A stretch of DNA of 64,000 nt from Paenibacillus sp. GTDB taxonomy: Bacteria > Bacillota > Bacilli > Paenibacillales > Paenibacillaceae. The stretch lies in assembly GCA_031254035.1 (NCBI GenBank), contig JAIRVF010000053.1:104952-168951 (forward strand). Reading direction: 5' to 3'. The notes beneath the pieces are model-generated. The model saw nothing but the letters and a program-made list of their open reading frames with translations. It was not told the DNA's origin and did no database searches. The position numbers and the translations under genes are program-made. Each line of letters starts with the position of its first letter. Position 1 is the first letter of the stretch. Positions 53,563-62,584 of this stretch are shown one piece after another.

Positions 53563-54021
53563 ATGAAAGCGGAGGTTATCAATCCTTTTCTGGAATCCGC
53601 GCGGCTTGTTATTGAGCAGGTTATTCAGGTGTCTCCTTCGACGGGAACTCTTGGAGTGAAGACAGTAGAGCTAATTCAGGACCATATATGGATACATATC
53701 GAAATGTCAGGACAACTAAATGGTAATATCATGTTTAGCCTTCATGAGCATGTGGCGCTGCGGATGGTATCGATCATGATGGGAGGACATGTGCTGACCG
53801 AAATGAACGAGATGGGTCAAAGCGCCATTTCTGAACTAGGCAATATGATCAGCGGCAGGGCAAGTGCCATTCTGTCCAATCAGGGGGTTAATGTGGACAT
53901 TACCCCGCCTAAAGTGGTAAGAAGTGAGCAGGTTGCTATATTTAATCAGCAAAAGGCGATAAGTATCCCTCTCTTAATGGATGGGATCGGAGAGCTTGAT
54001 ATTCAGGTCATGGTTTCTTAA
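53563..54021 (+). CDS. CheX-like chemotaxis phosphatase
   Basis: The 152-residue product has the CheC/CheX/FliY phosphatase fold. The catalytic ExxN motif is visible in SELGNMISGRAS, and GNIMFSLHEHVALRMVSIMMGG is the matching segment of the first half. CheX dephosphorylates CheY-P in spirochaetes and other bacteria. No chemotaxis gene is adjacent, so its partner is elsewhere. ATG 53563 follows GAAGGGGTG; TTG 53554 is a possible alternative. Confidence 0.75.
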   Translation: MKAEVINPFLESARLVIEQVIQVSPSTGTLGVKTVELIQDHIWIHIEMSGQLNGNIMFSLHEHVALRMVSIMMGGHVLTEMNEMGQSAISELGNMISGRASAILSNQGVNVDITPPKVVRSEQVAIFNQQKAISIPLLMDGIGELDIQVMVS

Positions 54022-54186
54022 TAAAACCTTTTTGATGTACTTAAATAGACGACGACCCATGTTTAGACGAAGTTTTTTGCGATATTCGGATCGATTTCCT
54101 CGAATTTATACCTCAAGTATTTTAAAATAGGGTATAATCACCTGCGGCCGATAGGCTAACGCATCCCTTGGGAGGAAAACAAAATC

Positions 54187-54960
54187 ATGTTGAAGGATAA
54201 AGTCGTTGTCATTACGGGAGCATCAAGCGGGATCGGTTTTTTGACAGCCCAGATGTTGAGCGCTGAGGGGGCGATGCCGATTCTGGCTGCTCGCTCGCGC
54301 CGGAAACTGGAAGAGGCTTCAAGTCGTATTGCCGGAAAACATGAAGTCAAAGTGCTGGATGTAACCCAGGATGAGCAGGTCAAGCAAACAATAGAAGAGA
54401 TCATTAGGGACCACGGTCGAATCGACATCCTGCTGAACAATGCCGGTTACGGCAAGTTTGAAAATGCGGTGGACATGCCGTCCGAGGAATTCGGGCAGAT
54501 GATGGACGTGAATTATATGGGCACCGTCCGCTGCACCAAGGCAGTACTTCCCCATATGCTCGGCCGCCGTAGCGGCCAGATTGTGAATGTCGCTTCCATG
54601 GCTGGCAAAATCGGTACGGCAAAATCGACCGCGTACACGGCAACCAAGCACGCGGTGTTTGGTTTTAGTAATTCCTTGCGGCAGGAACTGCGGGAGACGG
54701 GAATTACTGTGTCTACCGTCAATCCGGGACCGATTGATACGCCTTTTTTTGATATTGCGGACCCTTCAGGCGGTTATGTGGACAATGTGCAGTGGCTGAT
54801 GATGAAGCCGGAATATGTTGCCCGCAAAATGGTGCAGCTAATGGATTCAGGCAAGGAAGAATTGAATCTCCCGTTCAAGGCTGCCGCCGCCATGCGTCTG
54901 TATCAACTGTTTCCGCGCTTATCCGACAGGCTGACCTACCGAATGATGAATAAAAAATGA
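54187..54960 (+). CDS. Short-chain dehydrogenase/reductase (DltE/YqjQ-like)
   Basis: The 257-residue enzyme is a classical SDR: TGASSGIG, LLNNAGYG, catalytic Ser in NVASMAGKIG, and YTATK. The C-terminal part is of the DltE/YqjQ type, often annotated as involved in lipid or teichoic acid metabolism without direct proof. GGGAGGAAAAC lies upstream of the ATG. Repeat C copy 2 follows within 30 bp of the stop. Confidence 0.85.
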   Translation: MLKDKVVVITGASSGIGFLTAQMLSAEGAMPILAARSRRKLEEASSRIAGKHEVKVLDVTQDEQVKQTIEEIIRDHGRIDILLNNAGYGKFENAVDMPSEEFGQMMDVNYMGTVRCTKAVLPHMLGRRSGQIVNVASMAGKIGTAKSTAYTATKHAVFGFSNSLRQELRETGITVSTVNPGPIDTPFFDIADPSGGYVDNVQWLMMKPEYVARKMVQLMDSGKEELNLPFKAAAAMRLYQLFPRLSDRLTYRMMNKK

Positions 54961-54987
54961 CGATTTGGAATACGCATCGAAGCATAG

Positions 54988-55075
54988 GCTCCACTTAGTA
55001 CTTTTGCTCTGCAAAAGCGCCCCTCTTTGAGAGGCGTCGGACTTCTTTCCGGGTACTCTTTGTGGGGTTATTTTG
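54988..55075 (+). repeat. Repeat C copy 2, possible structured RNA
   Basis: TAGTACTTTTGCTC, GCGCCCCTCTTTGAGAGG, GTCGGA, TCCGG and TACTCTTTGTGGGGTTATTTT follow in the same order as in copy 1 (13656-13737). The CCTCT/AGAGG hairpin is unchanged; the second hairpin keeps CGGA/TCCG. Here it is 105 bp upstream of the helicase gene. Confidence 0.7.
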
Positions 55076-55178
55076 CATGTACGCAGGTTTTTTCGTTCGG
55101 CTCACGGAATTAATTTTGGTACCGGAGCTCTTTTATCATATAATGGATAGGAATGACTTATACAAAGGATGGAATTTA

Positions 55179-56585
55179 ATGAAATCAACTTCATTTACAG
55201 CGCTCGGCGTTGATCAAGTTTTAGCCGATCGCCTGTCGGAATACGGAATAACAGAGCCGACTCCTGTACAAACGGAGACCATTCCCGCAATTTTAAAAGG
55301 AACAGATGTGCTTGCTCGCTCGCAGACGGGAACAGGCAAGACACTCGCCTATCTGCTGCCTATCCTTCAGGGCATTGACACAGAAGCAAAATCGACTCAA
55401 AAACTCGTGATCGCCCCAACGCAGGAACTGGCCATGCAGATCGTCAGGGAAGGCGAAAAGTATGGACAATCCCGTGGCATTCAAGTGCTTGGACTGATCG
55501 GTGGAGCTGCGCTGAAACGCCAGGTCGAGAAATTGAAGCTACATCCTCAGCTTATCGTTGGTACACCGGGTAGGGTACGGGAGCTTATCGAGACGCGCAA
55601 ACTCAAGATGCATCAAGTCAATACGATCGTCGTGGATGAGGTGGATCAGGTATTTCAGCTGGGCGGGGCTGGCGATGTGGACCGGATTCTTCGCAGCGCC
55701 CTCAGGGATCGCCAGTTGGTATTTCTGTCGGCAACCGTAAGTCAGGAAACAGCTGCGCTTGTCAAACGTGAAATGAAGAATCCGCTGGAAATCGGCATTG
55801 ACACGGACCAATCTACCGCAAAAGGGCTGGAGCATTATTATTTTGCCGGTGATGAGCGGGATAAGATGGAAAATTTGCGTCGGGTGATCCGCCATTACAA
55901 TCCGAAGAAAACGATGGTTTTTGTCAATCAAACGGAAACGATTGCAGAAGTACAGGCTAAATTGAACTATATGGGCCTTACAGCTGAAGCTTTGTATGCG
56001 GATGCGGATAAGATGGCCAGAAGCCGGGTACTGTCGGGCTTCCGCAGCGGCAAGTTTAAAGTGCTGGTTGCCAGCGATGTCGCAGCCCGCGGCCTGGATA
56101 TCGAAGGCTTGGAAATGGTTGTGAACTTCGACCCTGCGCTTAATTCAGAGCATTATGTTCATCGCGCTGGACGCACGGGACGTATGGGGAGAAGCGGATT
56201 AGTACTTTCCCTGGTGACAAACAGGCAAATTTTTATCATGGACAAGTTTGCCAAAGAGCTTGGAATTTCGCTGGAGGAGCGCAAGTTATACGGCGGCAAG
56301 GTGCTGGAACCTGAGGCAGCTTTCACGACCCGGGTGCAATCGGGCTACAAAAAGTCTCCGGACAAGCCGGGAAAAGCTCATGTTTCGCAGGAAGCCGCAA
56401 ACCAGAGTTCACTGGGGAGCCGAAAGGCCAAGGAGGAAACCCGAAAATCATTCAGTCCTGCCAAAAAGCAGAGTGAGCCTTTCCGAGGAGGAAAACCGAC
56501 AGAACGGCAAAGCAACAGCGAAAGGGAGCGGGAACGGAAAAACAAAGGGGCTCCGAAATGGCTGAAAGACAAGAAACGCCCCTAA
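55179..56585 (+). CDS. DEAD-box-like RNA helicase with DEVD motif
   Basis: The 468-residue product has all superfamily 2 helicase motifs: a Q motif, Walker A ARSQTGTGKT (46-55), APTQELAMQ, GTPGR, motif II DEVD (153-156, in place of DEAD), SAT, ARGLD and HRAGRTGRMG. The C-terminal tail of about 70 residues is very basic and serine-rich, typical of RNA-binding extensions. It probably remodels rRNA or mRNA, for example in cold or ribosome assembly. ATG 55179 follows AAAGGATGG. The frame extends upstream into repeat C copy 2, but no site supports it. Confidence 0.87.
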   Translation: MKSTSFTALGVDQVLADRLSEYGITEPTPVQTETIPAILKGTDVLARSQTGTGKTLAYLLPILQGIDTEAKSTQKLVIAPTQELAMQIVREGEKYGQSRGIQVLGLIGGAALKRQVEKLKLHPQLIVGTPGRVRELIETRKLKMHQVNTIVVDEVDQVFQLGGAGDVDRILRSALRDRQLVFLSATVSQETAALVKREMKNPLEIGIDTDQSTAKGLEHYYFAGDERDKMENLRRVIRHYNPKKTMVFVNQTETIAEVQAKLNYMGLTAEALYADADKMARSRVLSGFRSGKFKVLVASDVAARGLDIEGLEMVVNFDPALNSEHYVHRAGRTGRMGRSGLVLSLVTNRQIFIMDKFAKELGISLEERKLYGGKVLEPEAAFTTRVQSGYKKSPDKPGKAHVSQEAANQSSLGSRKAKEETRKSFSPAKKQSEPFRGGKPTERQSNSERERERKNKGAPKWLKDKKRP

Positions 56586-56621
56586 GCTTAGGCTTATCAG
56601 GTATATCATGGAGGTGATGCA

Positions 56622-57368
56622 ATGAGTGGCAATACTGTTCTGGACATTCAAGGTCTAAGCGGTGGATACAGCTTAAACCGCCCTGTACTGCATGATATTT
56701 CCTTTCAGGTAAACCCCGGCGAAATGGTCGGGTTGATCGGCCTGAACGGTGCAGGGAAAAGTACAACCATGAAGCATATTCTCGGACTCATGAACCCTCA
56801 GAAGGGGGAGATACGGGTGCAGGGAAAGAAGCGGGAGGAAGATGCGAAAACCTATCATGGCTCATTGGCTTTTGTTCCGGAATCTCCGCTTTTATACGAT
56901 GAAATGACCGTGCGCGAGCACCTGGAATTTACCGCTAGAGCTTACAACGTCGGGCAGGGTGAATATGAGGAGCGCGCGGATCGGCTCGCGCAGATTTTCC
57001 GGATGCAGGACAAGATGGACAGCCTTTCAACGCATCTCTCCAAAGGGATGCGGCAGAAGGTCATGATTATGTGCGCGTTCGTGGCCCGTCCGTCATTATA
57101 TATTATCGACGAGCCTTTTCTAGGATTGGATCCGCTCGGCATTAGATCTCTGCTGGATTTCATGATTGAATTGAAGGAAGGCGGATCTTCGATTCTGTTG
57201 AGCTCGCATATACTTTCGACCATCGAGAATTATTGCGACCGGTTTATCGTACTTCATCAGGGAAGCGTCATTGCGCAGGGGACGCTACAAACAATCGCGA
57301 CACAGGCGGGTACAACCGGGGCGGGTCTGGAAGAAATGTTCTATACCCTCGTGCAAGGCAGGGATTGA
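56622..57368 (+). CDS. ecsA: ABC transporter ATPase EcsA
   Basis: The 248-residue ATPase has Walker A GLNGAGKST, the signature LSKGMRQKVMIM, Walker B LYIIDEPFLGLD and the H-loop SSHIL. With EcsB it forms the Ecs transporter, which in Bacillus influences intramembrane proteolysis by RasP, competence and secretion. GGAGGTGATGC lies upstream of the ATG. The ecsB start overlaps its stop codon. Confidence 0.87.
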   Translation: MSGNTVLDIQGLSGGYSLNRPVLHDISFQVNPGEMVGLIGLNGAGKSTTMKHILGLMNPQKGEIRVQGKKREEDAKTYHGSLAFVPESPLLYDEMTVREHLEFTARAYNVGQGEYEERADRLAQIFRMQDKMDSLSTHLSKGMRQKVMIMCAFVARPSLYIIDEPFLGLDPLGIRSLLDFMIELKEGGSSILLSSHILSTIENYCDRFIVLHQGSVIAQGTLQTIATQAGTTGAGLEEMFYTLVQGRD

Positions 57369-58594
57369 TGATGGACTTGGCTAAATTAAGATCCGAACGC
57401 CGCAGCCGTTTCTGGGGGAAAGAAGTGCTGCCGTATGTCGGTTATGTCATTCAGAGCGGGGTTGCAGTGCTGTTTTTGTTCGTTCTTATTGGCTTTTCGG
57501 CATGGTACACATCCCTGGTTCAGCATATCCCGGCCGGTCTTCCGATCCGCTGGATTATGCTGATCTTATTCGTGCCGCTGACGGTGAACAGCAGCTTCAG
57601 GACCTACCTTCAGCCGGCGGACACCGTTTTTTTACTTCCGCAGGAATCGCAGATGCGAAATTATTTCCAAGCAAGTTGGATTAGTGGGGTCGTTTACAAA
57701 CTACTGGGTCTGGCTCTTGTATTTATTACTTCATGGCCGCTTTACGTTCGGAGTGAAGCTGATCCGAAATCATTTTGGTTGTTTCTTCTGGTTTTGGTTC
57801 TGCTGAAGCTGCTCGCCAGCTACGGCTGTTGGAAAGAACTGCGGATGGTGTCGCGGAGAGGGGCAACGGCTTATCGGCTGCTTCGTTACGTGGTCCTTGC
57901 GCTTGCCGTGGCAGCCTGGCTTTGGCAGCCTGCAGGAAAGAGCGCGATTTTTATTTTGCTGCTTGCAGCAACTTATGGTGCGGCTTTACGTTTTCCGGCA
58001 AAACATCTGGTAGCATGGGAGAGATTGATTGCCCAGGAAAAGACGCATATTGGCCGCGTGCTGATGATGCTGGGTTGGTTCGTAAATGTGCCGGGCAGAC
58101 AGCAGCGCATTTATTCGAGAAAATGGCTCTCTTGGGTCGGTAATCGTATTCCATGGAAACCGGAGGCCGCATACCGTTACCTTTTGATGAAAAGCTTTAT
58201 CCGAAGCGACCTCCTGGGCATATTGCTGCGAGCGGGCATCCTTGGGGCGTTTCTCGTTTGGTGGACACGGAGCGGAATGGTTGGCAGCGGCATTTACCTG
58301 TTTTTTGTGTTTCTGGCAGGGGTGCAGTTATCATCGCTGCTGCGTTATCATAGCGAATCCTTTTGGCTTCATGTTTACCCGATTCCACCCGGCAGCCGCC
58401 GGGCGAACGCGATCCGCCTAGCTTTTCAAATCCAGCTGGTGTTTGCAGTATTGATCTGGCTTCCGCTTCTTGGAGCAGGGACGGATCGTCTGGGTGCTGC
58501 TTTCGTGACGCTGCTGTGCGGCGTGATTCTTTGCCTGCTTTTCCGCTTTTTTGCTGGAAGGAAAAAGACAGGCGAAGATGATGATGACGAATAG
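57368..58594 (+). CDS. ecsB: ABC transporter permease EcsB
   Basis: The 408-residue membrane protein has about 8-10 hydrophobic segments and the EcsB features: LRSERRSRFWGKEVLPYVGYVIQSG at the start and a middle cytoplasmic loop with RRGATAYRLLR. The acidic tail is GEDDDDE. Its ATG overlaps the TGA of ecsA (TGATG), so translation is coupled; ATG 57371 is an alternative. In B. subtilis ecsC follows, but here a terminator follows and no ecsC is seen. Confidence 0.87.
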   Translation: MMDLAKLRSERRSRFWGKEVLPYVGYVIQSGVAVLFLFVLIGFSAWYTSLVQHIPAGLPIRWIMLILFVPLTVNSSFRTYLQPADTVFLLPQESQMRNYFQASWISGVVYKLLGLALVFITSWPLYVRSEADPKSFWLFLLVLVLLKLLASYGCWKELRMVSRRGATAYRLLRYVVLALAVAAWLWQPAGKSAIFILLLAATYGAALRFPAKHLVAWERLIAQEKTHIGRVLMMLGWFVNVPGRQQRIYSRKWLSWVGNRIPWKPEAAYRYLLMKSFIRSDLLGILLRAGILGAFLVWWTRSGMVGSGIYLFFVFLAGVQLSSLLRYHSESFWLHVYPIPPGSRRANAIRLAFQIQLVFAVLIWLPLLGAGTDRLGAAFVTLLCGVILCLLFRFFAGRKKTGEDDDDE

Positions 58595-58622
58595 TATGTA
58601 AACACTCGTGAGGGCATTAAAA

Positions 58623-58662
58623 GAAGCAGAAGATCGGGATGATCCCCGCCTTCTGCTTTTTG
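58623..58662. terminator. Bidirectional terminator between ecsB and the YjcZ-like gene
   Basis: AAGCAGAAG pairs with CTTCTGCTT, with an inner GGG/CCC stem. The plus strand has TTTTTGG; the minus strand has TCTTTTAA. Confidence 0.8.
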
Positions 58663-58697
58663 GTGTTTCTGATTCTTATTGGTTTAATGGTGGGTGA

Positions 58698-58829
58698 TCA
58701 GATCCAGAAAGAACGTGTGATGATTACCAGAAGGATGAAGAGAACCAGAATGGCACCTGTGTTCCCAAACATTCCACCACCACCACAGCTGTATCCCATT
58801 CCATAAGCGCCTCTTACTTCTTCGCCCAT
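58698..58829 (-). CDS. YjcZ-family sporulation-type small protein
   Basis: The 43-residue product has a glycine-rich middle (GYSCGGGGMFGNTG) followed by one hydrophobic helix (AILVLFILLVIIT) and a short end, the hallmark of YjcZ-family peptides of endospore formers. GGGGAATGAACA precedes the ATG at 58829. The exact role is not known. It is convergent with ecsB. Confidence 0.75.
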   Translation of the reverse strand: MGEEVRGAYGMGYSCGGGGMFGNTGAILVLFILLVIITRSFWI

Positions 58830-58972
58830 TGTTCATTCCCCTTTGCGATAGATTGTTTTGGATTACACCGTATCATATGTCTAGGGGGGACACTGTGCTT
58901 GGGCAATCACCCGTTCAAGATGAAAAAACAATTCTTTGCAGAATGTGCTTCTATACTGGAATATTTGACGAA

Positions 58973-60274
58973 CTATTTCTTCTGCAAATCAAGGATGCCC
59001 TGGTACACCAAATCAAAGAGATCTTCCAAGTTATCTTCCTCGATGCAGGAAAAGGCAATGCGAAGATCGTGCTCGCCGAGGGCAATCGTTCCGACTCCAT
59101 ATTGATGAAGGATATGCGTACGCAGCTCTTCTGCGGACACATCCTTCAGTTTCAAGCACATGAAGTAACCTGAATTGAACGGATAATATTCCCACACGTC
59201 TTCATATTTTCCGCTGTCGAGCAGCGCTTTGACCTTGTTGGCACGGCCCTTCATGATTTGGAATTTTTCTTCCTTCTGAGCATGAAATTCCGGTGATTTG
59301 AGCGCATCGAGCACAAACGTCTGGGAAGGATGAGAGCAGCTGGAAACGGTGGCGCGGATGATGCCCAGTGTTTTCTGCTCCAGCGCATGCAGCACGTCTT
59401 TGTTATCGGATGCATAGGTGATAAAACCGACGCGGAATCCCCACACGAATTCTTCCTTGGTGGCACCATCGACTTTGACGGCAAGGACACGTGGATGAAG
59501 ATCGGCCAGCTTGCCAAACAATGATTCCTTCAAGGAATTTTCAAAAAAGAGTCCGAAATAAGCGTCGTCCGTTACAGCGACTACGTTAATGCCCGCTTCT
59601 GCCGCTTCTTTGATGGCCGCAACGATTTCTTCGCCTTCTTTAAGCCCCGGCGTGTAGCCCGTAGGGTTGTTCGGGAAGTTGAGGATAACAATCGCTTTAC
59701 CTTTGTCTTTTTGTGCAAGCAGCGCTTCGCGCAGTCCTTCGCTGTTAAACCGCATCTGTTCGGTGAAAAGCGGGTAGTTCACGATTTCTGCATGACGGCG
59801 GATACCGAAGGTCAACTCGTAGTTTTCCCAATTTTTGTCCGGATAAATGACGGCATCTCCTTCATTGACGAACAGGTCGGCAACTACGCTTAGTCCGTGC
59901 GTAAGCGCGTTGGTCACGATCGGGTTGCTCAGTGACTTTTCGCGTAGGGAAGGGTTCTCCTCTTTCATTTTGGCAAGCCAGGTTGTCCGAAGTTCAGGTT
60001 TGCCAGCAGGCGGTGCGTATGGGTAGAGATCCTTCGGCTGATAAGCGGAGAGCTTGCTTTGGACCACGTCCAGATGCATCGGAATGCCGCCTTCCGTTGC
60101 AATGCCGATCGTTGCATTGTACTTTTTTGCGTGTCCCGAGGCTTCGGCGGATTGGCTCAAAATGCCTTCCTTTGGAAAATAGATTTCCTTGCCTAGTGTG
60201 GACAGCATGTCATAGACATGCGGGTTGCCGGATTTTACGCCTTCGTTCAATTGTTCAGCAGGTCGATTTACCAT
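58973..60274 (-). CDS. PLP-dependent aminotransferase, class I/II
   Basis: The 433-residue product is a fold type I aminotransferase: NFPNNPTGYTPG, the aspartate in AVTDDAYFGLFF that binds the PLP nitrogen, a lysine in VDGATKEEFVWGFRVGF (Schiff base) and the arginine in DLRIAFSCIEE near the end. Substrate specificity cannot be read; related proteins are annotated as aspartate or aromatic aminotransferases. ATG 60274 follows GGAAGG with nine bases; the frame goes up to 60328 but without a site. The AraC regulator diverges from it. Confidence 0.85.
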   Translation of the reverse strand: MVNRPAEQLNEGVKSGNPHVYDMLSTLGKEIYFPKEGILSQSAEASGHAKKYNATIGIATEGGIPMHLDVVQSKLSAYQPKDLYPYAPPAGKPELRTTWLAKMKEENPSLREKSLSNPIVTNALTHGLSVVADLFVNEGDAVIYPDKNWENYELTFGIRRHAEIVNYPLFTEQMRFNSEGLREALLAQKDKGKAIVILNFPNNPTGYTPGLKEGEEIVAAIKEAAEAGINVVAVTDDAYFGLFFENSLKESLFGKLADLHPRVLAVKVDGATKEEFVWGFRVGFITYASDNKDVLHALEQKTLGIIRATVSSCSHPSQTFVLDALKSPEFHAQKEEKFQIMKGRANKVKALLDSGKYEDVWEYYPFNSGYFMCLKLKDVSAEELRTHILHQYGVGTIALGEHDLRIAFSCIEEDNLEDLFDLVYQGILDLQKK

Positions 60275-60568
60275 GTCTTTCATCCTTCCAAATCTGTTAT
60301 GATGTCGGAAATTTTGTCGGATCTCCATGTAAGGTTTCCGTTTTAACTGCCTAATATTATATCATTTGCAGTCGGAACCGTCACGGGGAAAGGAGTGGAA
60401 TTTCTAACAAAAGGAATCTCATCCACTTTTACCTGAACCATTGGTGTCCATGCCCGTTTTGGTTTGTATATTGTTATCAGCATAACGGAGACATTGACAA
60501 GGAAAAAGATCCAATTTAGATTAAAATTTATAGTCCAATTTGTTTGGGTCCACCGACAGGCGTGATGA

Positions 60569-60736
60569 ACAGGGGGCGGGAACATCCGGTTAATGGGGCA
60601 GACGGGTATGTGCATGCGGAAACAGGCAGGGCCTTCAGCCGCCTGTTTCGGCTTCGCGCATCTAACGGAGGTACAGATCGCCGGAGGTGTCGCCAGACTT
60701 GCGGATGCGTGGCAGGATGTGCAAAATTTCTCGTGA
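60569..60736 (+). pseudogene. Possible remnant of the C-terminus of a MocR/GntR-type aminotransferase
   Basis: The frame ending at TGA 60734-60736 encodes CFGFAHLTEVQIAGGVARLADAW, which resembles the usual C-terminal end of MocR-type aminotransferase domains (RLxFAxLxEEEIxEGIRRLAEAW). Upstream in this frame there is a stop at 60566, and no gene body is left. It lies between the aminotransferase and the AraC gene. Confidence 0.35.
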
Positions 60737-60813
60737 GAGAGTATCATGTAGATAATATCTCAAACATCTTTCAATTTTTGCGGGTAGTATATTTCATAAG
60801 GGGGAATGACGAC

Positions 60814-61599
60814 ATGCTGCATGCGTCGCCGTCTTCTTTTCATATAACACCCTCGCTTGCGAAAATCGTTTGCGAGCCGGGGTGGAAATGGCAGAAACGC
60901 GAGAAAGCATTGGAAAATTATGATTTGTTTTATGTATGGAGCGGTGAAGGGACTGTGTTCCGCAACGATGAGTCTTTTGAGGTCGGCAAGGGCAGCTGCT
61001 TTTTGTTCCGACCAGGGGACCATACGAGCGCAACGCATAACCCACAAAAGCCGCTTGTACTTACGTACAGCCACTTTAGAATCAATGAGCCGTTAAGCGA
61101 CATTCCGCTACCATACCGGCGTTTGACGGACACGGTTGATTTTGAGTACATGCTTTCCAGATACGTGAGGCTGTTCCTGGTCAACACGTTTGCCGCACAG
61201 GAAGAAGGGCAACTGATCCTGAAGCAGCTGATGATTCATCTGCTGCGGCATGACCGCGAGCAACCGGAGGAGAAGAAGGTCAGCAACCAACTGACTGAGG
61301 TGATCCACGAGATTGCGAATTATGTCCAGCAGCATCCCGGGAAACCTCACCGGGTTGAGGATCTTGCGGCCCGCGCCGGGCTGTCGCCGCGTTATTTTTC
61401 CATTAAGTTCAAGGAAATGATTGGAACGCCAGTGCAGTCTTATATTATACGGACGCGGATCGAGCGGGCGCAGCATCTGCTGCTGCATGCGGGCATGAAC
61501 GTGACGGAGGTGGCGGATGCCCTCGGTTACCGCGATATTTTTTTCTTCAGCAGACAATTCAAGCAGTATACAGGGAAAAAGCCTTCCGAGATCCGCTAA
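60814..61599 (+). CDS. AraC-family transcriptional regulator
   Basis: The 261-residue product has an N-terminal cupin-like sensor domain (about 10-130, NYDLFYVWSGEGTVFRNDESFEVGKGSCFLFRPGD) and a C-terminal AraC double helix-turn-helix (VEDLAARAGLSPRYFSIKFKEMIG and VTEVADALGYRDIFFFSRQFKQYTGKKPSEIR). Such proteins usually sense sugars and activate transporters or glycosidases. ATG 60814 follows AAGGGGGAATGAC. The longer open frame upstream is not coding. The target is unknown; the SDR gene downstream has its own binding site and is separated by a terminator. Confidence 0.85.
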   Translation: MLHASPSSFHITPSLAKIVCEPGWKWQKREKALENYDLFYVWSGEGTVFRNDESFEVGKGSCFLFRPGDHTSATHNPQKPLVLTYSHFRINEPLSDIPLPYRRLTDTVDFEYMLSRYVRLFLVNTFAAQEEGQLILKQLMIHLLRHDREQPEEKKVSNQLTEVIHEIANYVQQHPGKPHRVEDLAARAGLSPRYFSIKFKEMIGTPVQSYIIRTRIERAQHLLLHAGMNVTEVADALGYRDIFFFSRQFKQYTGKKPSEIR

Positions 61600-61626
61600 G
61601 TGTTTGTCCATTCTGTTCCTTCAAAA

Positions 61627-61663
61627 AGCAGCGCGGAATAATAGACCGCGGCTGCTTTTTTTT
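61627..61663 (+). terminator. Terminator after the AraC gene
   Basis: AAGCAGCGCGG pairs with CCGCGGCTGCTT, followed by eight T. Confidence 0.92.
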
Positions 61664-61729
61664 GAGATTAAAGGGCTTAGGCATCATAATTAGTACTTGA
61701 AAAGTAGCGAAAGAAGCGGAGGAGGAGAA

Positions 61730-62584
61730 ATGAAAACAAGTCAAGACAATCTGGTGGCCTTGGTGACTGGCAGCTCAAGCGGCTTTGGACTGCTGACTTC
61801 GATCGAACTTGCCCGGAGAGGATTCGCAGTCATTGCGGGCATCAGGAGGATGGAAGCGGAAGCCGGACTGATGGAAGCGGCGGAGCAAGCAGGCGTGCAG
61901 GAAAGTATTCATGCCGTGCGGCTGGATGTGACCGATGAAACCGTTGTGAAGCAGGCGGTATCGTACATACGGAGTCAATACGGGCGTTTGGACGTGCTCG
62001 TCAACAATGCGGGGACGGCCTTCGGTGGATTTATCGAGGAGGTGCCCGCCGAGGTTTGGCTCGAGCAGATGAATACGAATTTTCACGGGATGGTGCGCGT
62101 AACACAAGCGGTACTTCCCTTAATGAGGAAGCAGGGAAAAGGCCGGATTATCCAGATGAGCAGCATCAGCGGCCGCATTGGATTTCCGGGCTACGGTCCT
62201 TATGCTGCCTCGAAATTTGCTCTGGAAGGCTTCAGCGAATGTCTGGCACTTGAAGCAGGGCCGTTTGGCATCGACGTGGTATTGGTGGAGCCGGGGGCCT
62301 ACGGGACGCCAATTTGGGACAAAGGATTCACGCAGATGAGCACAGCGCCTGGATCCCCTTATCAAGCGATGCTGAACAAGGTGCTTGCCTTCTCGCGCAA
62401 AAGCGCGCAGCAAGGAGGCGACCCGCGGGAGGTTGCCGGATTGGTTGCGCATATTGCCTGCATGAAACGTCCTGCGTTCCGGTACGCACTTCCACGGAGT
62501 ACCCGGCTGACACTTCAAGCCGGGGCGCTGCTGCCAGGGCGCCTTTTTCAGAGGATTATGGCTTCCGTCCTTGGGAAATCATAA
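61730..62584 (+). CDS. Short-chain dehydrogenase/reductase
   Basis: The 284-residue classical SDR has TGSSSGFG, VNNAG, the catalytic serine in MSSISGRIG and YAASK. The extended C-terminus (LTLQAGALLPGRLFQRIMASVLG) is of the kind seen in enzymes acting on steroid- or retinol-like substrates or in uncharacterised bacterial oxidoreductases. GGAGGAGGAGAA lies before ATG 61730. It overlaps the convergent psd gene by 29 bp. Confidence 0.83.
   Translation: MKTSQDNLVALVTGSSSGFGLLTSIELARRGFAVIAGIRRMEAEAGLMEAAEQAGVQESIHAVRLDVTDETVVKQAVSYIRSQYGRLDVLVNNAGTAFGGFIEEVPAEVWLEQMNTNFHGMVRVTQAVLPLMRKQGKGRIIQMSSISGRIGFPGYGPYAASKFALEGFSECLALEAGPFGIDVVLVEPGAYGTPIWDKGFTQMSTAPGSPYQAMLNKVLAFSRKSAQQGGDPREVAGLVAHIACMKRPAFRYALPRSTRLTLQAGALLPGRLFQRIMASVLGKS

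Noticed and set aside
60343-60747. Open frame of 134 codons on the minus strand between the aminotransferase and AraC genes
   Set aside because: Cysteine- and proline-rich start, no binding site and no recognised similarity; the plus strand of this stretch fits a gene remnant better.
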